Shown here: piece after piece, positions 35,077-46,892 of the stretch
Numbering within the stretch: position 1 is the first letter of the stretch
Layout of the letters: each line of letters starts with the position of its first letter
NCBI GenBank assembly: GCA_021521415.1
Contig: JAIQDT010003022.1
Location: forward strand, 82,592-146,591
Direction: 5' to 3'
Source of the DNA: Bidens hawaiensis
Taxonomy: Eukaryota; Streptophyta; Magnoliopsida; Asterales; Asteraceae
Length of the DNA: 64,000 nt
Position numbers and translations under genes: made by a program
The notes under the pieces: model-generated
Databases searched by the model: none
Told to the model about the DNA's origin: nothing
What the model saw: the letters and a program-made list of their open reading frames with translations, nothing else

Positions 35077-36224
35077 TCATTGTATTATTCTTCTTGCATC
35101 GTAGTAGGCTTGTCTTTGATTCACAATCAATGTTGCTGCCCTTTGCCTAAAGATATCAAGGACTTGGTAATGAATGTGGCCTTCAGGAATGACCAAATCC
35201 CTAATATCTCTTAGATCTTCAAAGTGAAAGTAGGTCAGATCTTCATCTCTTCTAATTATGCCCAAAATGAGCCCTTCTGAGTTTCGAAGAACAAAGTGAT
35301 TTGTATTTTCTTTGTATTCAATCTCTGTAAGGATTCCATTCTTCTCCACAGTGTAATTTGGTCTTGTCATTCTTCTTTCAAGTCTTATGTAGGTATTCAT
35401 GTTTGACAGAGGATTCTTGTCCTTGGCATTCATCTGATAATACAGTTTAGCTTGGGCTATCTTTTTCAACTTGGCAGTTCTTCTTGTCTCTCTTGCTTTA
35501 TTACCCTCCAGCTTTTCTTCTCTTTTAAGAATTTGAATCCCATGTCAGCTTCATCCTTCAAGAACTTGGAAAGATCATTCTGTTGTCTTCCTTCCAACCT
35601 GCTTGTATCATGATAATCATAAAGATCAAGTGTGGCCATTTTCTCCAACTGTTCTTGAGTATACTCAGCAAAATATTCTTTCATAATAACCTATCTCAAT
35701 TGTTTGCTTTCCATTATCACTTTCAGAGTCTGAGAGACTGAGTCAAAGTAGAGTCTTCTTGGTAGATCCACATTTGATTGTGGTTCTACTGTTCTTTGGG
35801 GTCCAGCTCTACTAGATTCACCTCTACCTTCTTGTTGGTGTCTTCTTGAGATTGGAGGCCTGAATGGAATAGACTTCATATGTTTGCTAGGCCTTGACAC
35901 ATTGAAAACATTCATGTAAGTGGATTCAACCATCTCAACTGGATATTGGACAAATTCTGCATAGTTTAGACCTGCTTCATCCACAAGTTTCATAATCATG
36001 TTGACTATCCTTGGATTGTCCATTAGCCCTGCAGGCACACATCTTCCATTAACAAAGCTTCTAGGGTTCTCACCCTCCAACAGTACTTTTTCCCATTCTG
36101 CCTTTCGTATGTTGAAAAGTTCTTTCAAGTCTTCCTTCTCTAAGGCATTAAAAGTGGCTTCATCCATACCCCTCTGGTTCATCATTATACCCCTCAATAT
36201 CTTAATCATTTCTTCATTTCCCAA
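35077..36224 (-). pseudogene. Post-pol ORF of element C, C-terminal domain
   Basis: Three adjacent frames (36224-35691, 35684-35466, 35469-35077) that together match the single 371-codon frame of element B: MDEATFNALEKEDLKELF, GENPRSFVNGRCVPAGL, an SRRHQQEGRGESSRAG linker, PRRLYFDSVSQTLKVIMES, LSKFLKDEADMGF, MTRPNYTVEKNGILTEIEYK and a final IFRQRAATLIVNQR. One frameshift and one stop would be needed to explain the breaks. Function unknown. Confidence 0.7.
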
Positions 36225-36264
36225 GGAATTATAGGTTCATCAGCAGGTTCAATTTTTGGTTCCT

Positions 36265-38784
36265 CTAGGATTGGGGGTTTTCATCAACAACATTTGCCTC
36301 TATTGATTTTTCTTTTTCAACCTCTTCTTTCTTCCTCAAAGTTATTAATTTTCTCTTCTTTTTGGGAGGCTCAGCCTGTCTTTCTTGTTCTTCCTTCTGA
36401 ATTTTTCTTCTTAAATATTGGTACTCTTTTTCAACTAATTCTTGGGTCATTGATTCCATAACATTTAGTGTTCTGCCATGTTCTATCAGAAAATTGCACT
36501 TTCCTCCATATTTGCTATAGATCTTTTCAAGTCTTTCGTTTTCAGTAGCAGTTTTCACCTTGACTTTCTCAAATTCCATCTCCTTTTCAGCATCTTTTGT
36601 TTTATTGTAGAGATCACTGAGTTGCTCAAAATTGTAATTATTCAAATATGTTTCAGAGTAGTTGTGCATTCTCAGATACTCTTTAAATCTTTCCATTTTT
36701 TTTCTTGCTTTGACCCCTTTTGTTTGTCATTGGATGGTATAGTTTGCAGCAACTCTTTCAATTTTTCTTTCCTTTTCATTTTGTTATAGAGTGTTTCAAC
36801 TGCATCCTTTTCTAAGCAATCAATCATCCTGGGTGTCATCCACTCTCTCCCATAGATAACCACATTTTCATACAAATTTTTCTTTCAAAGATTCAAGCTT
36901 TTCAGTCTCTTCATATTCTTTAACAATTTTTTTCTTTTATCTCTTCTCTATTGTCTTCATAGGCTTCTCTCAACTTGTCAACCTTGAAGTGAGATAAATC
37001 TTTTTCAGAGTAACCATGTGTTCTTAAATAATCTCTGTATTTTTGTAAATCCCTGTTCTTCTGTTGTATTAACCTCTCAATTGTGTCCCTTTCCTTGTTC
37101 AGTCTTTTCTCCAATTCATCATCATTCAAATCAGCTAAGCTCTCAAAGCTTATGCCATAGCTTCTCAATTTCACAATCAAAGGATTTTTCCTTTTAGCAT
37201 CCAAAAGACTTTGCCCAATGTTTGTCCTCTGTTCATCAGTCACTGTAACTTGTGGGGACATAACATTAGCAGTTTCAGCATCCTTTCCCAGATCATCATC
37301 ATGATCATCAGAATCATCCTCTTCCTCAGTTGTTTCATTAACAACATCTATTTTTGGTTCATCAGGAGTTGGATATTCAGGGATTGGCACATATGGCACT
37401 CCTTGCACATGTTCATTAGACCTTAAGGTCTGCAAAGGTATTGCACTTATTGGACTTGCCTCATCAATAGGGGTTTTTACAAAATATTTATTCTGATCAT
37501 CCCATTTCCCTTTCTTGGCAGACTCAGCTCTTTGAGCTGGTTTAAATGAGTCTGGTTTAACCTTTTTTCTTGAGTATTTCTTTCTATATTTGGGATCATC
37601 CACACATTCCGATTCATCTGGGTTTTGTCTAATATCATCTTCTATCTGTTGAGCCCATTTCTTTGCAGCCATGGAGGCAATAGATTCTCCAATTACATCT
37701 TCCACATTCAAGTCCATATTCACATTGGTTGGCTCAGCAGTTTCAATTGGTTCTTTTTCATGTTGACTTTGAGTTTGAAACTTGCTTACCACCAAGGACA
37801 AAGAGTTAGCTACTTCCTCAACTCTTTTCAGTTTGATCAAAGCTTCAATAACATCTTGATCATCAGCCTCTTCTTCAATTATCATTTTGGAAACATTGGC
37901 TTGACTGATCAAGGCTTACTGCTCTGCCAACTCCTAAGGAGTCAAGGTTTGGGCCAGTATTTCTTTGTCCCTTTTCTCTCTCATGATGTTTACAAATTGT
38001 CTTCTTGCAGCAGCAACAACTTCTTCATCTTCTTTAAATAAAAATTCTTTTTCAGGATTTGCATTAACAGGCTTTTCTTCAAACACCTTTGCCTTACCTT
38101 TCTCCAATCTCCTTGTTCATCTTCTTCAACATCAGATTGTTCAAAATCATCAATTTCCTTTACAAATGCTTCTAACTCTGGATCGTACTCTACTCTCTTG
38201 GAACATGCTTGTTGATCAGTTTCTGGTTCAGTGTGTGTAAGTTCCTCAATAGCAGCATTTTCATCAATAATTACATCAGTCAATTCTTCATTTATAACAT
38301 TAGTCAATTCTTTAGTGGCCACATTCTCTTCATCATTCATCTTTTCAATTTCAGCATCAATGGCCTCTTCTCCTCTCACCTCCTCTTCATCCTCATCTCT
38401 CCATACAACATTCATCACTTCATCATTCACATCATAATTTTCTTCTCCCACATCAGATTTATCACCTTCATAATCAACATCCTCCATCTTCCTTTCTTCA
38501 CTCTCCTCCTCATCATCATAAGCATTCATAATACTTGTCAATCCATCAACATTCACTTCTGCATCTTCCATAAGTACATCCTCATCAGCATCAATTGACA
38601 TATTAACATTCCCCCCCTGTGTTGGGGCAGCTGAGGTCTTCTCAACCTCCTGCTCCATGGTTTGAATCTTCAACATTGCACAGGCCAATTTATCTAACAG
38701 GAGCACATTCTCCTTGGTTACCTCCTCATTCCTCTCCTTCAACCTCGCATTTTCCAACATTAGATCAAGGTTTCTTTGAAACAA
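36265..38784 (-). pseudogene. Post-pol ORF of element C, acidic and coiled-coil middle
   Basis: Frames 38784-37990 (starts with a heptad-patterned FQRNLDLMLENARLKERNEE, then very D/E-rich), 37912-36920 (330 codons, with a repeat KYRDYLRTHGYSEKDLSHFK) and 36875/36696-36265 (FKEYLRMHNYSETYLNNYN, another copy of the same repeat, then ELVEKEYQYLRRKIQKEE coiled coil). The YLR.H.YSE..L..F motif occurs at least twice in each element and may be an internal repeat. No enzyme motif or membrane segment. Confidence 0.65.
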
Positions 38785-39088
38785 AAATTTGTCAGCAGGA
38801 GGGGTTATTGGTGGTGAGGTAGAGAATATGTTTTCACTAGTGGATGGTAGTGGGTTGATGTTTGGTATTAGAGGGGTTTCAGTATGGGTGATGGTAAATG
38901 TGAGTGGTGTAGATGATTAAGGTGTGGTTTGAGTTGTGGTTTGAGTTAGGATATGGGTAGGCTGGGTTGTTATAATTGGTTGGGGAGGTGATTGACTATG
39001 GGTTGGGCTTGGAGAGAATGGTTCTTTTTGGATTGGGCTGTTTGTTGGTGGTGGGGATGTTGTGTTGATGTTTCAGGTTGGCTGTGGG

Positions 39089-40163
39089 TTAAGGTTTGTG
39101 TGGGGATTGTGTGGTTTGGTCTTGTGGTTGTGGTGATTGGTGTAGAATGGGTGGGGATGATTTTGGTGGTGATTGGTTTAGGATAGGTGGTGGTGATTGT
39201 GGTGCCAAAGGTGTGGATGGTGGAGTTGGGATCGATTGGTTCCCCCCCTGATCAGGTTCATCAACAATCATGGCTCCTCCAGCCCCTCCTTCATTTCCAT
39301 CATCATCATCATTTTCATTATCCTCTCCTTCTTCTTCATCAACCTCCTCTGAGCTCAGCTCAGGTACTGGAATAATATCCAAGTCATGATTCAACAACCA
39401 TGGCAAAATCTCAAACGGAATGTTTGGATTAAATCTGTTGGCACTTCCTGGATTTTTAATTCGTTTAAATGTGTTGGGTTTCTGCAGAGTATGTGTAATG
39501 CCTATGGTGGGTAAATAATGCAACTCCCTATTGAAAATTATCTTCAGAAACCTGAGATATTGCAAAAATCTATCCTTCTCATCCTTCTTCAGATTTCCTA
39601 CCATTCCTTCGAAAATCATCTTTGAAAAGTTGAATGGTAGATCATAAATGATAGCAACAGTTGCATTTGCTAAGTCACGACTCATCAGAGTCCATGATCC
39701 CTTCCTCAGAGCAAATCCTTGAATCACATGATGGATCAGAAATCTATATATCATTAGGAACATACCCTTCTGAAATTGACCATCGTGTATTGTCCCCTGG
39801 TATCCCATTGTTTGTTCAAAAATTTTCAGCAGGTGATCATTATTAAAGTTGATATGATTGTGGTCCTCATCGTGTAACTGCAAGCATCTTCTGATCATTC
39901 GTTCCGTTATTCAAATTTCTTGTCTTGCTACTGTAGCTTCAATCCTTCGTCCATTTATGTAATCATACAGCCTTGCTGAGCGCCATAAATCAAGTGAGTG
40001 ATTTCTATAAATGATTGGACACTCAGTGAAGGCAAAACTGACATTGGATCTTAACAACCACGTTATCATCATCGCCCTCCTCATTGTCAGGAGTAATTTG
40101 CAACATGGCGCACATATTGTGCTTCTGCTCAAAGGGATACTTAAGTTGATTATTATCTGCCAT
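39089..40163 (-). pseudogene. Post-pol protein of element C, N-terminal domain
   Basis: ATG at 40163 opens MADNNQLKYPFEQKHNMCA, matching element A. A one-base change near 40080 shifts the frame; the next frame has ITWLLRSNVSFAFTECPI, IYRNHSLDLWRSARLY, and a stop at about 39911, then 39898-39089 with RRCLQLHDEDHN, FNFSKMIFEGMV, YLRFLKIIFNREL, an acidic tract and a P/Q/S/H-rich tail. About 75 percent like the protein of A by eye. This is the domain I recall from Asteraceae proteins. Confidence 0.72.
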
Positions 40164-40546
40164 ATCTGAAAACAAACACAATCAAACATATTCAAAGTGA
40201 AAATTAGTCATAAAGTTCATTACTTTTACCAATTTCAAGGTATAAAATTGAAGAAGAAAAAGAGAGAAAAATCATCAGGAACCTGTTCTTCGACAAGTTT
40301 ATAACCTAAACATAAAAACAGAGTGTTAGCATATTAATATATAATCAGAGCCCATTAATGTCTAATCGTTGTCAGAAATCATATTATAATTGCTTACCGA
40401 GTCGGAATTAGAGGGCTGGTTACAATTAGGGTTTGTATTAAAACGAATGCGATAAGTCGGTTAGGCTGATTTTAGAGTATGTAGTGGAAGGAGAGAGAGA
40501 GTGGGAAAATAATATTGAAAAATATCTCTAACTCCCTGTTATATAC
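40161..40546 (-). promoter_or_regulatory. Internal promoter, 5' UTR and introns before the post-pol ORF (C)
   Basis: Minus strand: TATATAAC (40545-40538), CT-rich leader, CTCG|GTAAGCA donor at 40397, TATGTTTAG acceptor ending at 40306, a 23-nt block 40305-40283 ending CAG, GTTCCT donor, TTGTGTTTTCAG acceptor ending at 40166, ATG at 40163. Same order and nearly the same spacing as in A. Confidence 0.55.
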
Positions 40547-40639
40547 CTTTTGAAAGTGGGTTTTAAATGCATTTGTCGTGTAGTGAATTATTAGCTGTCA
40601 AACATAATAATCTTATCCATTAAAAAATGTGACATCTAA

Positions 40640-41560
40640 ATCTTACCCGATAAAATCAAAGTGTCAAACCTTGCCCGGAATTTTTCATTAAGAAATTGAC
40701 AAAGTTTGCCCGGTAACTTCCACTTACAAACCTTGTTTGGTCAAGTTAAGTAATTTAAAGTCAAGTGATAATGAAGAAAGCTTACCCGAAATACCAGATT
40801 TCTTGAGAACTCAATCACAAGATAAATAATCAAGTATGAAATATCAAATAAGCATTCTAGCTAGGAATCAATTAAGATACCCATAAAAATTTCTCAAATA
40901 TAAATTAAATTAAACGACTCAATCTAGCATAAAGCCTATCAAAATAAGAAACACATTCAATCAAGCATACTTTGATGAAAAGTGTGTCCGAGCAACCTTC
41001 ATATGCAAAGTATAGTGTGCCCGAACAACCTTCTTATGTAAAGTATACCCGAATAACCTTCCTAGAGTATAAAGTGTGCCCGAAAAGATATCTAGCAGAC
41101 AGTGTACCCGGAAAGTCAAATTTTGAAATTACAAAGTATATTGAGGGAACAATAGTGTACAAAGTCTGCCTGGAAACACTTTTAATTTCAAAGAAATCAT
41201 AATCACAAATAACACATAGCATGCCCGGAATGAAATTAAACATAAAAACACCTAAGTGTACTATAGTCTAAAATTTCCAAAGCGTGCCCGTAAATCCTAT
41301 GTTAGCACTAAACTTGCTAGGATAATCATACATAAATCAGGAGTGCCCGCTAAGTTAAGTTCTAAGTAAATTACTGAACTCTACCCGAAAAAGTTAAAAT
41401 AATTCCAAGCCTGCCCGAAAATAAGAACCTTAGTACAAGGTGACTAAGCTTACTCGGAAAGGTTATAAAACATCAAACCTTACTTGAAAATACATATTCA
41501 ACTGTTTTGTGCCCGGGAAGGTTTAAAAACATCACACCTTACCCGAAAAAAAACATATTC
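40640..41560. repeat. CTTGCCCGG/GTGCCCGAA motif array
   Basis: About 25 copies, e.g. CTTACCCGAT, CTTGCCCGGAA, TTTGCCCGGTAA, GTGCCCGAAC, CTGCCCGAAA. CpG is mostly intact, in contrast with the copy in element A. Confidence 0.75.
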
Positions 41561-42544
41561 AGACCTTTTTGAGGCAAAATGCAACACTTTTTAACTTAAA
41601 ATCACTTGGCATGACATTTGTTAAATATTTCATTAAAGATCATAGTTTTAAGAGCAAATGGTGCATTTAGATATCAAATTTCAGTTATGTTTCTCTTCAA
41701 AACGTTTATTTCTTTAACTGAAAAGATCTCAATAATGGGATCATATTGACTAAGTAGCTTTCTCAATACTTCATCTTCAGCATCATTATGACAACATAGA
41801 CAGGTCTACAGCAGGTCTAGACTTAACATGAATTTCATCTCTTTGGTGATATGATTAAGTTTCAATTAAGTTGCAGAGAATTTAATGGATAACACATATT
41901 GTCTTCTGATGCTCCTTATCTATCCTCAAGGCTAATTTGGCTTTCTCCAGATCACCCCAATTTGAATTTGACCCCCTGGTTTTGGTTAAAACTTTTAATG
42001 ACATAACTTATTTATTTGATATTTCTTTTCAAATTGACAAACATATTTGAGGTTGAACGTTGGACTTACAGTTTAGATAAACAGGCCTTTCATTCAGGAT
42101 GTTTAAAGGAATTATTGACTGCCTCCACCCTTGTAGTTCTGTTATTAACCGAGTTTATATTTTATCAATAAAATCTTGTGAACATTTATCAACTTTTGGT
42201 TGACTAATTTATAATAAAGTAGTTCACATTTATTCTTTGTCATTCTTTAGAAGATGTTTCATTTTGGGTAACCAAAAACCAACAGGCTTGTGTGAACTAG
42301 ATAATCACTTTTCTGCCTATCATTTGAAATGATTTATCTAGGAACATGCATAGACAACAATGTAACTCCACATAAATCTTAGTAGTTTCTTTAAGTTTAT
42401 ATCACCTTAGATTTTACACATCATGAGAAAACAACCATACATGTCAATGACTGTACTAAGAGTCCTTTTTAGCCTAATAAATCCATATGATTGGCTAAGT
42501 AGTCAATGTACTATCATTTCCCATTACAATTTAGTCTAATATTC

Positions 42545-42820
42545 AGTCCCCCCAATATCTCTTAATTGTCAGGTAAATGGCTAATCTGTTTGATCACAAG
42601 TGATTAACATGACCAAACATACATGTGAACATATGTCCTTTCGAAGTCAGATTTATTGACATAGTTTTAAGTGAAGGAATAGAAAACTAGTTATAATTGC
42701 CCCATATGCTTTCAGTTTTTCTGGTTAATGGCTATGCTTTAAATCTATACAGATTATAGGACCAAACATACATATATGTATGTCCTTCCAACTGTGCAAA
42801 TGACATAATTTTCAGCAAAG
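42545..42820 (-). other. Duplicated structured unit after pol (C)
   Basis: Unit one (42820-42690) contains GCTGAAAATTATGTCA then the palindrome ACATACATATATGTATGT and TGGTCCTAT; unit two (42670-42545) contains AACTATGTCAATAA, ACATATG...CATGTATGTTTGGTC, TTAGCCATTTACCTGA and ATTGGGGGG. Confidence 0.55.
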
Positions 42821-43379
42821 ATATCTACTTGAGACTTTTCATTAAAAAATCCTTCTTTTAAGCTTCTACAAAGCTTGAACTGAATAGTATTATCATATCT
42901 CCGCACCATTAACAACTTGCTCATGTTTTGATAAAAAATCTTGTGATTATGCAAAATTTATTGGAAAATTCATTTTGTCATTTAATTTGACATAAAAACA
43001 CATTTTGACATAAACAGTTGTAACATATTCAAATCTTAATCATGAATAACATCATCAAAACAAGCTGACATTACAAACATTCATAGTTTAGCCTATGCTA
43101 ATAATATCATATGATCAGATAAAACACATAAACAGAAATTTCATCATGACATCAGACAAGCAAATATCAAGTTTGACACTATAAAACATTACTTATCAAA
43201 ACATCAAAGCAGTTAACTAACAAGCAATTATAAGCATCAATATAATCACTTAAAACACATATTAGTTAACACAAAACAAGTAACATATGCAAACATATTC
43301 AATCAACATTCAATGTGTGTGACTTTAAACGATATAATCAATTAGCATATAAAGACACACACTAAGCACATATCCTCAA

Positions 43380-44162
43380 TCAGACCTCATCTGAGTTGAT
43401 CATCCCCAGGGCTTTCAAGAGAAAGTTGAACCTGGTTATGTCAAGTGGCTTGGTGAATAGGTCAGCCAAGTTGTCACTTGTCTCAACTCTTTTCATATCA
43501 ATCAAACATTTTTCATTGCAATCTCTAATGAAGTGATGTCTGATTTCAATATGCTTAGTCTTTGAATGTTGAACTGGATTTTTAACAGTAAAATATGCAG
43601 CAGTATTATCAATAAAAATAGGAGTGTTCAGAAAGTTCAAACCATAGTCCAGCATTTGGTTCTGAATCCAGAGAACTTGGGCACAACAAGCAGATGTAGC
43701 AATGTATTCAGCTTCTGCAGTTGATATGGACACAGTGGTCTGCTTCTTGCATTGCCATGACACCAGCCTGTCTCCCAGAAATTGACATCCACCTGAGGTT
43801 GACTTCCTACTCATGTTGCAGCCGTCATAGTCACTGTCTGTGTAGGCAACAAGGTCAAAATATTGGTTCTTTGGATACCAAATCCCTAAGTCTGGTTTTC
43901 CCTTCAAATATCTAAAATTTCTTTTGACAGCATTTATGTGGGAGACTTTTGGACTTGATTGGAATCTTGCAAAGACATACAAAGCATACATAATGTCTGG
44001 TCTTGTAGCAGTTACGTACATCAGGGATCCAATTCTGGCTCTATATTCATGTTCATCCACAGGCTCCCCCTTTTCATCACCTATCATCTTTTCCTTTGTG
44101 TTCGTTGGAGTTGAAGCTGTTTTGAACTCTTTACATTTAAACTTATTCAAAATGTCCTGCAC
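43380..44162 (-). CDS. RNase H and RT end of element C pol
   Basis: 260 open codons to the natural stop at 43380. Contains KFKCKEFKTASTP, GSLMYVTATRPDIMYAL, TDSDYDGC, STAEAEYIATSACCAQVLW, KTKHIEIRHHFIRD and the copia end LADLFTKPLDITRFNFLL. RNase H degrades RNA in the RNA-DNA hybrid during reverse transcription. Frame differs from the preceding RT frame, so a frameshift lies at about 44165-44290. Confidence 0.85.
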   Translation of the reverse strand: MQDILNKFKCKEFKTASTPTNTKEKMIGDEKGEPVDEHEYRARIGSLMYVTATRPDIMYALYVFARFQSSPKVSHINAVKRNFRYLKGKPDLGIWYPKNQYFDLVAYTDSDYDGCNMSRKSTSGGCQFLGDRLVSWQCKKQTTVSISTAEAEYIATSACCAQVLWIQNQMLDYGLNFLNTPIFIDNTAAYFTVKNPVQHSKTKHIEIRHHFIRDCNEKCLIDMKRVETSDNLADLFTKPLDITRFNFLLKALGMINSDEV

Positions 44163-44166
44163 AAAT

Positions 44167-44742
44167 TTAGTTTGGTAAATGAAAATTCCATAAGCTTTCT
44201 ATTGAACTTGCGGTCCCAGAAAGAAGTTCATTTCTCCCATAGAGCTCATGCTGTATTTGGATTTCATCACCCCCTTCAAACTCCAAACACATTTGTTCAT
44301 TGGTTGAACCAAAGATAATATCATCTACATAGACTTGTAACAGTAGCAAATCTGATCCCTTTCTCTTGTAGAAGAGAGTCTTGTCAATGGGTCCCCTGTT
44401 GAAACCATTTTTAAGAAGATGATTTGATAGCTTATCATACCATGCTCTAAGGGCCTGATGCAATCCAGATAGGGATTTATTTAGCTTATACACCTTGTTT
44501 GGATACATTGGATCCTCAAAACCTAGAGGTTGAGCAACATACACCTCTTCATCAATCTTTCCATTTAGGAATGCAGATTTGACATCAAGCTGGAATATCC
44601 TAATGTACTTTGAGGCAACATATGCAAGAAAAATCCTGATTGCCTTAAATCTTGCAACTGGTGCAAAGACTTCTTCAAAGTCTATTCCTTCTTCTTGAAG
44701 GCATCCCAGTGCCACAAGTCTAGCTTTATTCTTAATCACCAA
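44167..44742 (-). pseudogene. Reverse transcriptase of element C
   Basis: Has [50 protein letters not shown] and the catalytic [18 protein letters not shown] intact. After [11 protein letters not shown] the frame is lost by a base insertion (GGGGG run at about 44271). The N-terminal RT sequence (WVEAMQEEL) sits in another frame at about 44850. Dead by frameshift only. Confidence 0.85.
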
Positions 44743-44809
44743 ACCCCTCTCATCCCTTTTGTTTCTAAAAACCCATTTTGTTCCAATTGCAAACTTGTTT
44801 CTTGGCCTA

Positions 44810-45876
44810 TCAACAAGATCCCAAACTTGTTTCTCTGAACTGAGCCAACTCTTCCTGCATTGCTTCTACCCAACTGTTGTCCTTTAAAGCTTGAACAATA
44901 TTCTTTGGTTGTATTTGGGATAGAAAGCAGGAGTACAAACAGATGTTTGCAGATTCAGAATGACTTCTTGTAACTCTTTCATGTATATCACCAATGATGT
45001 TTTCAGAAGTATGATTCTTTTCAACATAAGGGGTTTGAACTATCATATCTGCAGACATATTTGTGTTAAGATTTGATTCATTGAGTTCTGGTTCTTTAAT
45101 GATCAATTCTGTTTCCGCATCATGAAACTCTGATGCTTCTTCATTGTACTGTCTTGAGGTAGATGCACCATTGTGTCCTATATTCATTCTTTCAAACAAA
45201 TGTTGAAATCTTGCTGTAGTTACAACATCTTCTTCAGTTGTTTGGTTGCTTGGGTTTCCTTCATCCTGAACTTAATCAATATTCACTTCTTGATTGTCTA
45301 GATTGACATCTGTATGATCTTGTTCTAGACTTTGATTGTTCCCTAGATCATTGTCTTGAACTTGTTCAATAGTATCACATGAGGGACCTTTTTCCAATAA
45401 TTTTCTAGATCCAAAGTCTTCTTCTCTTTCTCTACAATCACACTTATCTTGTAAAAAGAATCATCAAAGTCTTCTGGATAAATCTTGAAAGACCTTATCA
45501 ATTTCTCAAGATCAAACAACCATGCTGCACCATCAACTGTGTTGAACTGATTTTCATTAGAGACAATGTCAGATGATTCAATTACACTTATATGATCTTT
45601 CATATATACTCTGTATGCTTTTGAGTGTGTAGAATAACCAACAAAGAAGCAATCCAAAGATTTTGTTTGAAATTTGTTCAAATAATCCCCGGTGTTTAGA
45701 AGAAAACACTTGCATCCAAAGGGCTTGAAAAACTTTATAAAAGGCTTTCTATTATAGAAAATTTCATATGGTGTCTTGTTATGCCTTTTGTTGACAAGTA
45801 CCCTGTTCTGAACATAGCAGGCAGTATTAATGGCTTCAGCCCAAAATGTAACCAGTAGATTTGCATCTGCTAGCAT
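44810..45876 (-). pseudogene. Integrase C-terminal region and linker of element C
   Basis: 45876-45343: ADANLLVTFWAEAINTACY, RKPFIKFFKPFGCKC, SLDCFFVGYSTHSKAYRVY. 45199-44810: linker with FHDAETELIIKEPELNE and the start of RT ([19 protein letters not shown]). Matches element A 20551-16867 and shows how A reads without insertion N. Confidence 0.8.
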
Positions 45877-46892
45877 GGTTCTTGCAGCTTCAATAAGTGT
45901 CCTGTTTCTTCTTTCTGCAACACCATTTTGTTCAGGAGTTCTAGGAGCTGAGAATTGCTGAAATATTCCCTTTTCTGTGCAAAATTATTCCATGACTCCA
46001 TTTTTGAACTCTGTACCATTGTCACTTCTCATCGTTTTAACTTTCTTATTCAGTTTGTTCTCAATCATTGTCACACAACCCTTTATCAATTCTGCAGTCT
46101 CATCCTTTGTACTTCGGAAATAAACCCAAGTATATCTTGAGTAGTCAATAATGATCACAAGACAATATCATTTCTTTCCTATACTTGGCACACTCACAGG
46201 ACCAAAAAGATCCACGTGAAGTAATTCAAGTACTTGATCAATTGTGGTGATGAGCTTTGTCTTATGAGAGGATTTGTGCTGCTTGCCTTTCTGGCATGAA
46301 CTGCAATGATTATCCAGTTTGAACTCTCTTGTAGGTAAGCTAATGACATGATCACCCTTAACAAGTCTGTTCATGTTCTTCAGATTCACATGACATAGTT
46401 TCCTGTGCCACAGTTTTGACTCATTTTCAGTGGCTTTGGAAACAAAACATGTACCACCCCTTTAAACAGCTTCTTTCATATTAAGCTTATATAGGTTGCC
46501 ATTTCTTGGGGCCATCATCATAATCATTTCAGGTTGGATTACATAATCAGGTTTTAAGATGAAACAGTATGAGTCATCAAAACCAACTTTGTAACCCTTA
46601 TCACACATTTGTGATATGCTAAGCAGATTATACTGGAGTCCTTCAACATGAAACACATTGTCAAATGAAACCTTTCCATTGGTTAAAATTCCTTTCCAAC
46701 AATCTTTCCTCCATTCACATCACTTCCAAATGCGACAGGACCTTCAAACTTTTCATCATAATTAACAAGTGACCTCTTGTCACAAGTCATGTGACTAGAA
46801 CATCCACTATCCATGTACCATATGTCATTTAGTGGAGTGGACTGCTCTTGCACAAAAGAAAAGAGTTTGATTAGTTGGGTGATGAAGTGCAA
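45877..46892 (-). pseudogene. Protease and integrase core of element C
   Basis: 46892-46683: retropepsin with IWYMDSGCSSHMT. 46656-46462: GLQYNLLSISQMCDKGYKV. 46389-46168: pre-integrase zinc region (CSSCQKGKQHKSS) and HVDLFGPVS with the first catalytic Asp. 46168-45877: MRSDNGTEFKNG with the second Asp and EQNGVAERRNRTL with the Glu, interrupted by in-frame TAA codons at about 46167 and 45984. DDE residues themselves are present. Confidence 0.85.

Larger units (their letters stand above)
40547..43379 (-). other. Non-coding block between pol and post-pol ORF of element C
   Basis: 2.8 kb without a credible ORF. 40640-41560: array of CTTGCCCGG/GTGCCCGAA motifs. 41600-42820: colinear with element A 13560-14770. 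42545-42820: duplicated structured unit. The rest to 43379 is AT-rich. Confidence 0.7.

Noticed and set aside
35077..40163. Viral envelope glycoprotein
   Set aside because: No signal peptide, transmembrane helix or cleavage site is visible; only the position after pol resembles env.
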